Part shown: one piece after another, positions 1-10,231 of the stretch
Numbering within the stretch: the stretch's first letter is position 1
How the letters are laid out: every line of letters starts with the position of its first letter
Assembly (NCBI GenBank): GCA_002221725.1
Contig: NJFT01000320.1
Location: 1 to 35,746, forward strand
Direction of reading: 5' to 3'
DNA: 35,746 nt
Origin: Scedosporium boydii
Taxonomy: Eukaryota; Ascomycota; Sordariomycetes; Microascales; Microascaceae
Position numbers and translations under genes: made by a program
Notes under the pieces: generated by a model
The model's input: the letters and a program-made list of their open reading frames with translations, nothing else
The model's database searches: none
Told to the model about the DNA's origin: nothing

Positions 1-148
1 TATGGTTTGGGGGGAAATATGGTTTGGGGGGAAGTATACCGTTCGCGCCACCGTGCCGGCACTGGGGGTACATCTATTTCCTCCCTTGTTTCCATAGAAA
101 AAAGAAGTCCCTTTTTTCCCCCCAAACCATACTTTCCCCCCAAACCAG
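1..148. mobile_element. Short palindromic element with doubled terminal repeats (MITE-like)
   Basis: The left end carries a 16-bp unit TATGGTTTGGGGGGAA twice (1-16 and 18-33). The right end carries its reverse complement (116-131) and a second, slightly shorter copy (134-147). The roughly 80 bp between are unique, fairly GC-rich and not obviously mutated, unlike the DNA to the right. Inverted ends around a short non-coding core are what is expected of a non-autonomous DNA transposon (MITE) or a solo remnant. No target-site duplication could be fixed because the left end coincides with the window edge, so the element may extend further left. It sits within 20 bp of the broken 3' side of retroelement copy 1, so it may mark the break that truncated that copy. 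Confidence 0.55.
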
Positions 149-163
149 AGGATTATAGTGGTC

Positions 164-3100
164 AGGGTCCTAGTTTTTAGTAATCGAGCTTGTCGCTTAG
201 TTATATAGTTTTAATTTAGGGGTCCCTGGTCTCTAGTTTCTTTTATAGTAACTAGACCTTGCTTCCCCTCTTAAGGGCTGGTTCCTTAAGCTATTTATTA
301 TTAGTATAGCGCTTTATCCTTTACTAGATAAACTATAGTTCTTCTTTTAACTATTTATATAATTCCTTTATTTTATCTACTATAAGGATTGCTTATTCTA
401 CTTATATCTTTATACTTATTAGCTTAAATCCTGTCCTAGGTTCGATACTATAGTTTATATAGAATAGGGATATTTTAAGACTTTCTAACATATTAGTATT
501 ATAGGCCTTCTAAGCTAGGGGCAGTAATGATACCTAGTTATCTTATTCCTAGTTGATATAATACTATAAATATATCTTAAGTATTTAGTTTATCTATTCT
601 ACTTACTCTTATATTTCTAGATAATAGGCAGTAGATAGCTTATAGTTAATTCCCATTCTATCTAATAGGCTTTACTAAAAGTAGGAGATAAATACTCTGC
701 CTCTATCTAAGTTAATTTCTTCTAGTAGATTATAGTTTACTACTACAGTTTACAGAAACAGTTCTGCGAATTGTAATACTTTTATAGATTTATTATAGGG
801 TATAAAGTAAGTATACTTTATTAGCCTATTAATTACTACTATAATACTATTATATCTAACCCCTATAGCTAGGTCCTTTAACTTTAGTAGTTTAATAATA
901 AAGTCAATGACGATTTTCTACTATAGTACCTCTAGTACTAGTATAGGTTGTAGTTATCTATAAGGCTTATAAGGTCGATTCTTATTCTTCCTATACTAAG
1001 GACATTTAGCTATAACCTCAGTAGTTACCCTTTTAAAGTATAGGATATTATATTCCTTCAGTACCTTTTCTATAGTTTTCGTAATTCCTGGGTGCCTGTT
1101 GTATAGCGCTTTATAGATTACTTAGATGAATTTTTCTACTAGGTTTAGGGGTACTATTATCTGCGTTTGTTCTTAAGTCTATATTTGGTCTTGTAGTCTA
1201 AGGTCTATATAATAGTTCTTAATTTCTTTCACGATCGGGTTAACCTACTAGATCTAGTATCCTGTAGCTAACTGTTGCAGGTTTCCTTCTTTATTATAGT
1301 AAAGGAGGGTACCTGTCTCCTTTGGTACCTTCTAGAAGTAGTCTAGCCTTCGACTAAGAGCATTAGCTCTTCTGTTTTCTTTTCCTTTGATGTATACGAT
1401 TCTGAAATCATATTCGGACAGTTCCTCTGCCCATTACACTTGTCGTCAATTAAGTTCTTTTATTATAGTAAACCCTATTAGGTTCTTATAGTTGGAGTAT
1501 ACTATAATCGGATACTTGGCTCCAGTGAGGTAGTGTCTCTATTCTTTAAATGCTTTTACTATAGCTATTAGTTCTTTATCGGGAATAGTATAGCGTAGTT
1601 TAGGCCTGTTTAGTTTCTTAGATATAAATACTACTGGGTGGATTTTGCTATCCTTATCTTGCTGTCCTAGTTATATACCTAGGCTGTAGTCTAATGCATC
1701 TGTTTCTATTTTGAAGGGTTTCGTGGGGTCTACCTAATAGAGTATAGGTCGCTTGTATATTAACTACTTAGCTTCTTAAAATGCTTTCTATTCCTCTAGT
1801 CTTTATTAAAATAGTTTATCCTTTTTAGTAAGCTCTGTAAGGGCCTACACACGAGTGCTATAGCCTCCTAAGAATTTCCTATAGAAGTTAAGGAATCCGA
1901 GGAAACCTCTAACTTCTATAATATTAGTTAGTATAAGCTATTCTAAAATAGCTTTAACTTTTAATTCCTACATTTAGATCTTTCTAAATTGAATTATATA
2001 TTCGAGGAAATCTACCTACTATTTGTAGAATTCGCACTTAGCTGGTTCTACTAATAGTTTTACGTTTTGCAATTTCTAGAGGACTTTATATATATGTTCC
2101 TTATACTCTTCTAGCGTTTTTAAGAAGATGAGGATATTATTAAGGTATACTACTATAAAGTAGTCTAAGTATTCTCGTAGGACGTAGTTAATTATTGTCT
2201 AGAAGCTTGCAGGGGCATTTATTAATCTGAAAGACATAACCAAGTACTCGAAGTGCCTAAGGCGTGTCCTAAAGGCAGTCTTCTACTTATTACCTTCCTT
2301 AATATAGATTAAGTTATATACTCCTCTTAAGTCTAGAGTCGTAAACTACTACGCTTCTTAGAGTATATCCTATAGTTCTAAAATAAATAGTAATAGGTAT
2401 CGGTTTTTAATAGTAATTTCGTTAAGTTACTAATAGTCTACACACATTTGTAGCTCGCCATTCTTTTTTAGTACCCAGAGGATCGGATATCCTACTAGTA
2501 ATATCGAGAGTCTAATATATCCCTTTTTTAGCATCTTTACTATATAGTCCTACAGCGCTTATTGCTATACTTTATTAAAGTTGTAGATAGGTATAAACTT
2601 TAGTTGGGTGCCTTCTTTTAATAGTATCTCGTAGTCCTACTAGCTATACTCTAATAGTCTAGTATCTAGTTCTTTAGTGAATACCTTACTATACTTCTGG
2701 TATTCCTTGGGTATATACTGTAGTATCTCTTCTACTAGTAGTGTAGCTTCGAAGATTATTATAGCTCTTGTTGTATGTACTTATTTATGTTTTCTTCCTT
2801 TTAATAGGTAATTTAAATCTTTTATAGTAAGCGCTTTAAAGTAAATTATTATTCTAAAGGCTCTTAGCTTGCTTGAGGGTAACTCTTCTAGTTAGTACTA
2901 CTTAGTAGCTAAGTTATTTCCTGGGCCTTGCTTAGTTTTATTTTAAGTAAGCTGATTAGTTACTTAATTGATCTATAGGTTCCTTGCTTACAACTATAAG
3001 ATCCCTAGTATAATAGGGTATCTAGTAGTTCTAGTAATATTAAAAGAAACATAGTTAACTCTTCCCATAATGTAGACACGGAGGTGCGCAGTCTCCGTAC

Positions 3101-3329
3101 TAACTACTCCGCCTTCATAGTCTACTAGCATCTTATTATATACATTTAGGGTATATAGCTAGTGTTTTTCTACTTATAGTAATTCTAGTTAGTTGATAAT
3201 TGTTAGGGAAATAAAGTTCCCTTATACCCTACTATCTACTAAAGCCTAGAACTCTCGTCCAGCTAGGGTGACAGGCACCTTTAGGTAGTAGATCTACTAT
3301 CCTTCTATAATGTTCATTTCTCTTATTTC
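164..3329 (-). pseudogene. Pol of chromovirus copy 1: PR-RT-RNaseH-integrase (interrupted)
   Basis: The aspartic protease shows ALVDSR then GNFIS at 3245-3205, where the essential Asp-Ser-Gly has become DSR. Reverse transcriptase spans about 2500-2050: LWVLKKNGELQMCVDY, AFRTRLRHFEYLVMSF, NAPASF, and the catalytic YLDD box reads YLNN (2124-2147), a double Asp-to-Asn change by G-to-A. RNase H spans about 1930-1390 (FLGFLNFYRKF, then IETDALDYSLG, then KLRYTIPDKELIAIVKAF). Integrase has an H-H-C-C zinc finger near 1180-1000 (KCP-stop-YRKN, second Cys lost), the first catalytic Asp in IDFIIKLLK near 890, and the C-terminal KRGSKV / KLGP region near 260-164. The family is certain; activity is excluded. 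Confidence 0.92.
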
Positions 3330-4823
3330 TTAACTGGGTCCAGGTCCTATTGTTCTTATAACTTCTTCTATAACTAATATCGAGCTACTATGTCGCGGCC
3401 TTTACAAGTTAGCCATTTATTATTAGAGTCTTTAGATCTCCTAGTATTGCTTTTATTATTACTTATTTAGCTTTACTATCTTTTATAGATTATTAATAAG
3501 GCTCTAAGTAAGTTTAAATTACTTATTAGCTCCTTCCTAGAGTTCTTTATAGAGGTTCTCTAGTTCTATAAGGTCTATTTAAGCTTTAAGGAGGCACACT
3601 CACTCTTCTAATTCCTCTATAAACTTTTCCCTTTGTTCTCTTTCTTCTTCTAATCCTTAGACTTGCTATTAGAGTTCCTAGATCTCCTTTTATTGCTTTT
3701 TATTATTTTGGAAACCTTCTTCTTCTATATTATCGACCCTTATGTCAAGGTCAGCTTTGCTGAGGATAGTGTGGCGAAGATTGTTAATTTGTTTTTAAAG
3801 GTCGATGAGATCTAATGTGATATTGTCTAGTTTCCTATTGTAGTATTAGTTAAGTTTCTTATAGGGTGTTTGGCTTCTGCTGGTGCCTCTGTGCTAAGTA
3901 AAGGGGGCTTCTCCTCTTACTACTTCCCTTTAGTTTATTTGTTGTTCCTTTATAGACTGCTTCTACTATTCCTATATTTTGTTATTAGGGTCTTGTGTGC
4001 TGAAGGGAGTGTCTAAGTTCTTGGTTACTATTTTTGCTTTAGTATTGGCTTCTTTGGTCTTCCTTTGTATCTTGTGTGCTTTCTAATCTTCCTATTCTTC
4101 TTCATTTACTAGATATAGGCGGTTCTTCTATTTTAAGGCCTTTATGTAGTACTCCCATTATTTAGTTGAGCTTTGTAGGTCCTTAAGGTGTTATATTGCT
4201 TTATATTCTAGTTGTTTATAGTCTAGATCTTCTCTTGTAATCTTAGGAGCTTGCTAGATTACTTCCTTTTCTAGATTTTCAATAATCTCCCTAAGTGCTT
4301 ATCTTTCTTCTTCTTCTTTAAGTATATTATAGTGGCTAATTGGGAGGTTTTTAAACTATTTTTCTTGTTCCTGAGTGGCTCGGGCTGTTTATTATTCTTA
4401 GTCCTATTTTTCTAGGTTCTATTAGTATATAAACTACTATAGTGATCTGGGCATCTAGTAGTACTGTTTATAGGCCTCATTATAGTATTCTTTATATAAT
4501 AGGTCTTTATTAGTAAGGGTGTTAAATTTCTTTAGGAGTTCCTCCTTGGTCTTCTAGATCTGTTCTATAATCTTTAGGATTTTAGTAATTTCTTCTTACT
4601 TTATTATCCTAAATATCTATAGTTTCTTTAGGTAGTAGCCAGCTCTATCCTTGTCGCTTTAGTAGGTGATATAGTTATCATCATAGTATGTAGTCTACAA
4701 TAAGGATTTGTAGTTGATAGTGCTGGCTCCTAACTGTCGAGTTTTTCCTTCTAGTATAGGTTTAAACCTAGATTTCTTCTTATCTAGCCTCTTGTATCCT
4801 GGCTTGGGCTTGTATCTCATTCA
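3330..4823 (-). pseudogene. Long charged linker between Gag knuckle and protease (copy 1)
   Basis: About 1.5 kb separates the zinc knuckle from the protease motif. On the minus strand it reads as a Glu/Lys/Gln-rich, probably coiled-coil chain broken by many TAG codons, for example GLEEEREQREKFIEELEE near 3660-3605 and ITREDLDYKQLEYKA near 4240-4190. No enzymatic domain was recognised. It is probably a Gag C-terminal extension or Gag-Pol spacer; the heavy mutation makes frame continuity uncertain. Confidence 0.5.
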
Positions 4824-5726
4824 GCATTCCCTTGTATAATGGCTATAATGTCTGCATTTATAGTATTTCCCTACCTTTTCTTCAAGTCTCTTAAGGGGGC
4901 CCTGCTTTGCAGTGCTGACACTAAGTTCTATGGGTCCTGTATGGGTTCCCTATATAGTAGTCTTATAGGTAGTCTTCTTTTTAATATAGGATTGCCCTTG
5001 TCCTCATTTTTCTATATGTTGCTTATATTATTGGTTGTTAATATATACTACTATAGTGATGTACTTAGACAAGTCTGCTGGTCGATCTATCTTATATAGC
5101 TTATCCTTGACTTCATCTTTAAGTCTAGTGTAGAATTGGGCTATTAGGGGCTTGTCATCCCAGTTGAGATAAGATGCTACCTGTCGAAATTCGGTAGTAT
5201 ACTAGGAAGCGGCTCCTTTCTAGTGCAGGTTCTCAAGTCATTGTTCATTAGCTTGTTCTTTATCTAGGTTGCCAAAGGCGCCCTTCAAGGCTTGTTTAAA
5301 GTCCTTGTACTTCCTAAAGAGCTTTTAGGTTTCTTTATCTTGATTTCTACTTAAGAGGTTTTCTAAGTAGTCTCTTATCTAGGGCTCAAACTAGGCCAGA
5401 GCATCCCTAGTAAGGAATGCAGTAATAGTAAGTACCTAGTCTTCCTCTCTATTGAGGTCAAGGTGGTAATATAGGAGATAGGCTCAGGCCTATATTAAGA
5501 ACCCTCAGAGTGTCCCCTTCTTCTTATTGTAGGGTTTAGGGGCTAGGATCTTATATTGGGGATAAGTAACTTGATCCTCTAGCTGCTTGATGTAGTTATT
5601 GCTAGTAGACAATTTATCCTTAAGTTGCTATTTCTCTACCTCGAGCTGTTCTTTTTCCTTAATGAGGGCTGTGTGGGCCTTCTTTATATCTTCTATGGAG
5701 GCAGTACTTCCCTTGGTGGTCGACAT
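4824..5726 (-). pseudogene. Gag of chromovirus copy 1 (interrupted)
   Basis: The likely start is ATG at 5726 (MSTTKGSTASIEDIKK...), followed by a coiled-coil-like Lys/Glu/Gln stretch. Around 5440-5050 there is a recognisable retrotransposon Gag core, with motifs such as RDYLENLLS, YTTEFRQVASYLNWDD and QFYTRLKDEVKDKL, cut by several TAG/TGA codons. A zinc knuckle follows at 4866-4824: KCRHYSHYTREC keeps two Cys and the His, but the first Cys is Tyr (TGY to TAY) and the usual Gly before His is Ser. Gag would coat the element RNA in cytoplasmic particles. The remnant is non-functional as read. Confidence 0.85.
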
Positions 5727-5782
5727 GTTGTCTATTAGTATACTGCTAAATAGGGTCACTTACTAAATAGGAGTAGTTAACA

Positions 5783-6207
5783 TATTATAATCCTAATACT
5801 GCAGGTTTCAGCTGATCAATGGGATAGGAAGGTGCTGGGATAGTAGGGGCCTGTTTAGGGATAAGTGAGGCGATTGAGCAGTATTTACAATGATAAGTGC
5901 TAAGAGTGTATATATAAGTGTAGGGTGTAGATGTTACTTACATTGACTACTAAAGAGTCTAGAAGATAACTAGACTAGTGGGAGACACTGTAGCTTTATA
6001 TAGACACTTCTTCTATCTATCTTCAGTACTAGTAGGCTGGTCGATCGGCCAGTCCCCGACCGGCTGGTCGGTCGGACTCCTTCCGATCGATCATCGGTCG
6101 GTCGATCCTCGATCGACCGATCATTCTTCCCGTAGTCACGTGCCTTCGTCATTACTGCCGTTCCTCACCGCCTTCCCTGCGGCCCATGTTGCGGCCTGGC
6201 CGTGACA
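5783..6207 (-). repeat. 5' LTR of chromovirus copy 1
   Basis: On the minus strand this about 425-bp unit starts TGTCACGG and ends ATTATAATA, the expected TG...CA ends allowing one transition. It aligns end to end with the LTR at 8468-8893, and the differences I followed are C/T or G/A transitions. It holds a GC-rich block of GATCGGTCG-like repeats (about 6030-6125) and a TATATAAA box (5995-6002) placed as expected for a Pol II LTR promoter. CpG sites are largely retained, so this LTR is far less mutated than its partner. The right edge at 6207 is exact because homology to copy 2 pol begins at 6208. Confidence 0.88.
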
Positions 6208-7740
6208 CTAAATATAATTTCAAAATTATATATATAAAAGGAAAAGAAAATAGAAGAGTTAATACTTTTAGCTAGAGACTAAACTACTTTTAAAAAGTAT
6301 TAAAAGAAATAGGTATCCTCTTTTACTATAATAAAGAAGAAAACCTATAATAGTTAGCTATAGGATATTAGATATAATAGGTTAACCTAATTATAAAGGA
6401 AATTAAGAACTATTATATAGACCTTAGACTATAAGATTAAATATAGACCTAAGAGCAAATATAGATAATAGTACCCCTAAACTTAGTAGAAAAGTTTATT
6501 TAAGTAATCTATAAAGTACTATATAATAAGTACCTAGGAATTATAAAAACTATAGAAAAAGTATTTAAGAAATACTCTATCTTATATTTTAAAGAGGTAA
6601 CTACTAAGGTTATAGCTAAGTATCTTTAATATAGGAAAAATAAAAATTAACCTTATAAACCTTATAGGTAATTATAGCTTATATTAATATTAGAAATACT
6701 ATAGTAAAAAATTATTATTAACTTTATTATTAAACTATTAAAGTTAAAAGACCTAGCTATAAGGGTTAAGTATAATAGTATTATAATAGTAATCAATAGG
6801 CTAATAAAGTATACTTACTTTATACCTTATAATAAATTTATAAAAGCGCCCTAATTTACAGAATTATTTTTATAAACTATAGTAGTAAACTATAACCTAT
6901 TAGAAGAAGTTAATTTAAATAGAGGTAGTATATTTATTTTTTACTTTTAGTAAAGATTATTAGATAAAATAAGAATTAACTATAAATTATCTATTATTTA
7001 TTATCTAGAAATATAAGGGTAGGTAAAATAAATAAACTAAATACTTAAGATATACCTATAGTACTATATTAACTAAGAATAAGATAACTAGATATTACTA
7101 CTACCCCTAGCCTAGAAAGCTTATAATACTAATATATTAGAAAGTCTTAAAATATTACTATTTTATATTAACTATAATATTAAACTATAAACTAGATTTA
7201 AGCTTATAAGTATAAAGATATAAGTAGAGTAAGTAATTTTTATAGTAGATAAAATAAAGGAATTATATAAGTAGTTAAAAGAAGAATTATAGTTTATCTA
7301 GTAAAGGATAAAATACTATACTAATAATAAGTAGCTTAAGAGACTAACCTTTAAGAGGGGAAGTAAGGTCTAGTTACTATAAAAGAAACTAGGGACTAGG
7401 GACTTCTAAATTAAAACTATATAACTAAGTAATAAGCTTAATTACTAAAAACTAGGACCCTTCCTAGTTAAAAAGAAAGTCTTAGAAGTTAATTATAAAC
7501 TAGAACTATTAGAAAGTATAGATAATTACTTAGTATTCTACGTAGTACTACTAAAACTAGTTTATAAAAATATACTACTAGGGAAGGTAGTCTAGCTCGA
7601 AGCTAAAGAATAAAGAATCTTTAAAGTAGAAAAGATTACTAATTTATAAAATGATAAAGGAACTATTAAATATTTAGTTAAATAGAAAAACTATAAAGAA
7701 AGTAATAATACCTAGAAACCTATTAAATATTTAATAGGGA
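6208..7740 (+). pseudogene. Pol remnant of copy 2: RNaseH end, integrase, chromodomain
   Basis: The integrase zinc-finger region reads IVPLNLVEKFI then KYL-stop-YRKNKN at about 6465-6650, with both finger Cys changed to Tyr or lost. The first catalytic Asp is Asn (IINFIIK, about 6718-6738). The integrase C-terminal block with KRGSKV and the KLGP motif lies at about 7250-7450. After it, 7617-7735 encodes a chromodomain-like module (VEKIT...NDKGTIKYLVK-stop-KNY...NNT-stop-KPIKYL) in which two family Trp codons are TAG. In this group the chromodomain directs integration to particular chromatin. It is fully degenerate. Confidence 0.85.
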
Positions 7741-7789
7741 GCCTATAACTTCTTATAGACTACTATTAGAGGAACCTAATAAAACTAAA

Positions 7790-8360
7790 AGATCTAATAG
7801 TACTAGATCTATTAGTAAACTCCAATCAATCTCTAAACTAGGGACAGAGGCAGTGGCACTCTCTATAGTGTCCTCCTCTACTACCTACTTTATCCCTAGC
7901 CTAATAATCTCCAACACCCTTTTCTTATAAAGCTCCTTCTCTTTCTTAAAATAACTAGCCTAGGACATAGCTATATTAAAAGCAGCAAGGTAGCAAGCCA
8001 CCTTAGCCTCTACTTCTTACTCCTTATAATTAAGATAGGATTACTCCTATTCTAGGTAGTTAACTAAATATAAGGTTAGAACCTACTAGGAAAAGGAGGA
8101 AATAAAGCTTATAAGCTAAGTTAGTTACGCTACTAGCATTATAGTTAGGATATTTAAGGTAGATATAACTATTATAGTAGGACTGTCCCTTATAAACTAT
8201 ATAGTCCTAGGAAACCTTTATATTAAAATAAGAAGTATACTTAGATATCTTAAAAGAATACTATCTAGTAAAAAGATTATTAATAGCTTAAGTAAGATAG
8301 TTATAGTTTACTTAGAAGGACCTAGACTATAATTTAGTAATATAATTAGATATAATAGAA
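7790..8360 (-). pseudogene. Antisense coding remnant inside the 3' region of copy 2
   Basis: Between the chromodomain and the 3' LTR the minus strand, not the element strand, reads like protein. Downward from about 8352: SNYITKL-stop-SRSF, then YSFKISKYTSYFNIKVS, then DYIVYKGQSYYNSYIYLK and YPNYNASSVTNLAYKL. After one frame change near 8085 come KVACYLAAFNIAMS and YFKKEKELYKKRVLEIIRLG, then VVEEDTIESATASVPS to about 7820. Interruptions are almost all TAG/TAA at likely Gln/Trp positions, as expected of RIP. No family was recognised. It may be an additional antisense gene of the element, a captured host gene or a separate insertion. The 7820-8060 part is less AT-biased than its flanks. Confidence 0.45.
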
Positions 8361-8467
8361 GGAAGGAAGAATATAAATAGGAAGAAAAATACTTACTTAA
8401 AGAAGGAAGCTAAGGAAATTAAACTAATAGGTCTTTAAAGATAAAGACTAAAAGAGAGGGGAAATCG

Positions 8468-8893
8468 TATTATAACCAGGCCGCAATATAGGCTATAGGG
8501 AAGGCGGTAAAGAATAGTAGTAATAATAAAGGTATATAACTATAAGAAGAATAATTAGTTAATTAAAGATCAACTAACTAATAATTAATTAAAAGGAGTC
8601 TAACTAACTAGCTAGTTAGGGACTAGCTAATTAACTAGCCTACTAGTATTAAAGATAGATAGAAGAAGTATCTATATAAAGCTATAATATCTCCTACTAG
8701 TCTAGTTATCTTCTAAACTCTTTAGTAGTTAATATAAGTAATAATTATACCCTATACTTATATATATATTACTAGTACCTATTATTATAAATACTACTTA
8801 ACTACCTTACTTATCTCTAAATAGGCCCCTACTACTTTAATACCTTCCTATTTTATTAATTAGCCGAAACCCTAAAGTATTAAGATTATAATA
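8468..8893 (+). repeat. 3' LTR of chromovirus copy 2
   Basis: It aligns without obvious gaps to the copy 1 LTR (reverse complement of 5783-6207). Example: TGTCACGGCCAGG there is TATTATAACCAGG here. In the GATCGGTCG repeat block nearly every CpG has become TpA. The TATA box is kept (8673-8680). It ends ATTATAATA at 8893, after which the two sequences diverge; this fixes the LTR boundary. Confidence 0.87.
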
Positions 8894-10220
8894 TCTATAA
8901 CTAAGCTATTCCTAATTCTACTATTCTAACTTACTACCTAGTCTATATAATATAGCCGCGGCCAGCTTATAATACTAGTAATATTAAAAGTACTAGTAAA
9001 ATAAGTTTTTATATTTTAGTAGCTTAAAAGTAGGTTAAAATAGGTAGTCTTAATATAGTAGGTAGATTAGCGGGTATAGATTTTAGAGTAGCCTAAATGA
9101 GGAGGTAGTTTAAAAGGAGGTCTTTTAACTTACTTATATTAACTACTAGAGAATTTTAGAAGATAAACTAGATATATAGTAGAACTTATAGTTTATCTAG
9201 ATATTTTTCTTTTAAATCTTTTAAAGTAATTAAAGTTATCTTATTAGTAATTAGAAGTAATTACTAAATAATTAAAATAATTATAAAAATAGTTATTATT
9301 AATTATTAACTATATTATCTAATTACTTTCTTATATATTAAGTACTTATAGTTAGTTACTTATACTTTTTATTTTATTATATATTATTATTTCTAAGCTT
9401 ATATAAAGGTCGGCCTATAATAATAATATTTAAAAGTAAACTTTATAATTATTAAAAAGTATTATAAAAAGTATTATAAAGAAATTTAGTAAAAATTTTA
9501 ACTATATTATAATTAAATTAAAAGTATTATTAGCTTTTAGGAAAAAGTAATAAAAGTAATTAACTTAGCTAAAAAAAAAGTAAAGTAATTATATTACCTA
9601 ATAGTAAGCTTTAGATAGCTAAAGAAGTAGTAAAGCTTTTAAGAAATAAAAAAGAAAGCTAGAAAATAATTTAAGTTTATTTTTTAAGCTAAAGTCTTAC
9701 TAATAATTCTATAATTAAAATCTATTTACCTTTATAATTAGACTCCGAACTCCTTAATATATATAATTATATAAAGAAGAATATCTCTAACTAAATTCTT
9801 CTTATTACCCCTAGGTAATATTATTATAAGTTTTAAGTTTTAAAGAAGAAGAAAAAATCGCTGGGTCGCTAGGTATATATAGAAAAGCCGTCATTCTACG
9901 GAACTATAGGTTACTTACTATAGGCTAAACTATTAATAAGGCCGCTTTCCTCCTAATATCTATAGAGAGGAGTTGTCGGGCTTAGCTCCTTGTAGAAGCG
10001 GCGGCTACTAACGGGATTTACAAATAGCCTATTTCGGATATAGTAGCGCGGTTTAACTACGAAGTAGAGAGCGATGCCGATTTATATTATCCTAAATTCT
10101 AGGCGTATTTTAATCTAGAGAACTATTTAACAAATAGCGACTTTAAAAATTAATATAGGTTTTAGATTTCGAATAGGAGAAAAGTAGAGATATAGTCCCC
10201 CTCGTCGAACCCTAGAAAAA
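8894..10220. repeat. AT-rich RIP-type debris to the edge of the gene region
   Basis: About 1.3 kb of mostly very AT-rich DNA (long TA, TAG and TTA runs) with no intact frame. From about 9855 on, CpG reappears and one coding remnant is visible (separate entry). No LTR, terminal repeat or target duplication could be fixed for this part, so its parent element is unknown. Base composition changes sharply at about 10,200-10,230, right at the stop codon of permease 1. Confidence 0.6.
9890..10153 (+). pseudogene. Unrecognised coding remnant with TAG/TAA interruptions
   Basis: One plus-strand frame reads as plausible protein for about 87 codons: VILRNYRLLTIG, TINKAAFLLISIERSCRA, LLVEAAATNGIYK, PISDIVARFNYEVESDAD, AYFNLENYLTNSDFKN. 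It is interrupted four times, each where CAA/CAG or TGG would give TAA/TAG after one transition. It retains CpG codons that the flanking DNA has lost. It resembles no family I can name. A transposon protein or a host gene caught at the RIP boundary are both possible. Confidence 0.35.
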
Positions 10221-10231
10221 GCCTCAACTAT

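Larger units (their letters stand above)
164..6207 (-). mobile_element. Ty3/gypsy chromovirus, copy 1 (RIP-damaged, 3' truncated)
   Basis: Reading the minus strand gives, in order, a 5' LTR (6207-5783), a gag reading frame starting at 5726, a CCHC-type zinc knuckle, an aspartic protease, reverse transcriptase, RNase H and integrase, ending abruptly near 164 in the integrase C-terminal part. This PR-RT-RH-IN order defines Ty3/gypsy (Metaviridae) elements. The chromodomain and 3' LTR are missing here, but the related copy 2 has them. The coding frame is broken by dozens of stop codons, mostly TAG where the family has Gln (CAG) or Trp (TGG), and by losses of catalytic residues through G-to-A or C-to-T changes. 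This is the RIP signature. Damage is lighter in the LTR/gag half than in pol. The element cannot move on its own. Confidence 0.93.
6208..8893 (+). mobile_element. Ty3/gypsy chromovirus, copy 2 (heavily RIP-mutated, 5' truncated)
   Basis: This plus-strand copy begins at 6208, exactly where the LTR of copy 1 ends, in a pol stretch matching copy 1 around position 1415 (reverse complement). It continues through the end of RNase H, integrase and a chromodomain (to about 7735), a 3' region of about 730 bp, and a 3' LTR (8468-8893). Compared with copy 1 the differences I followed are mostly transitions, so it is a sister copy damaged much more. The simplest reading is that copy 1 inserted into copy 2, so the missing 5' part of copy 2 would lie to the left of copy 1, outside the window or deleted. 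Confidence 0.88.

Noticed and set aside
4839..5099. 86-codon hydrophobic plus-strand open frame
   Set aside because: It lies antisense to the gag zinc-knuckle region of copy 1; AT-rich mutated DNA gives Leu/Phe/Ile-rich chance frames.
5970..6205. Open frames on both strands in the Arg/Ser/Asp-rich block
   Set aside because: They are the GATCGGTCG repeat block of the LTR read through, not protein coding.
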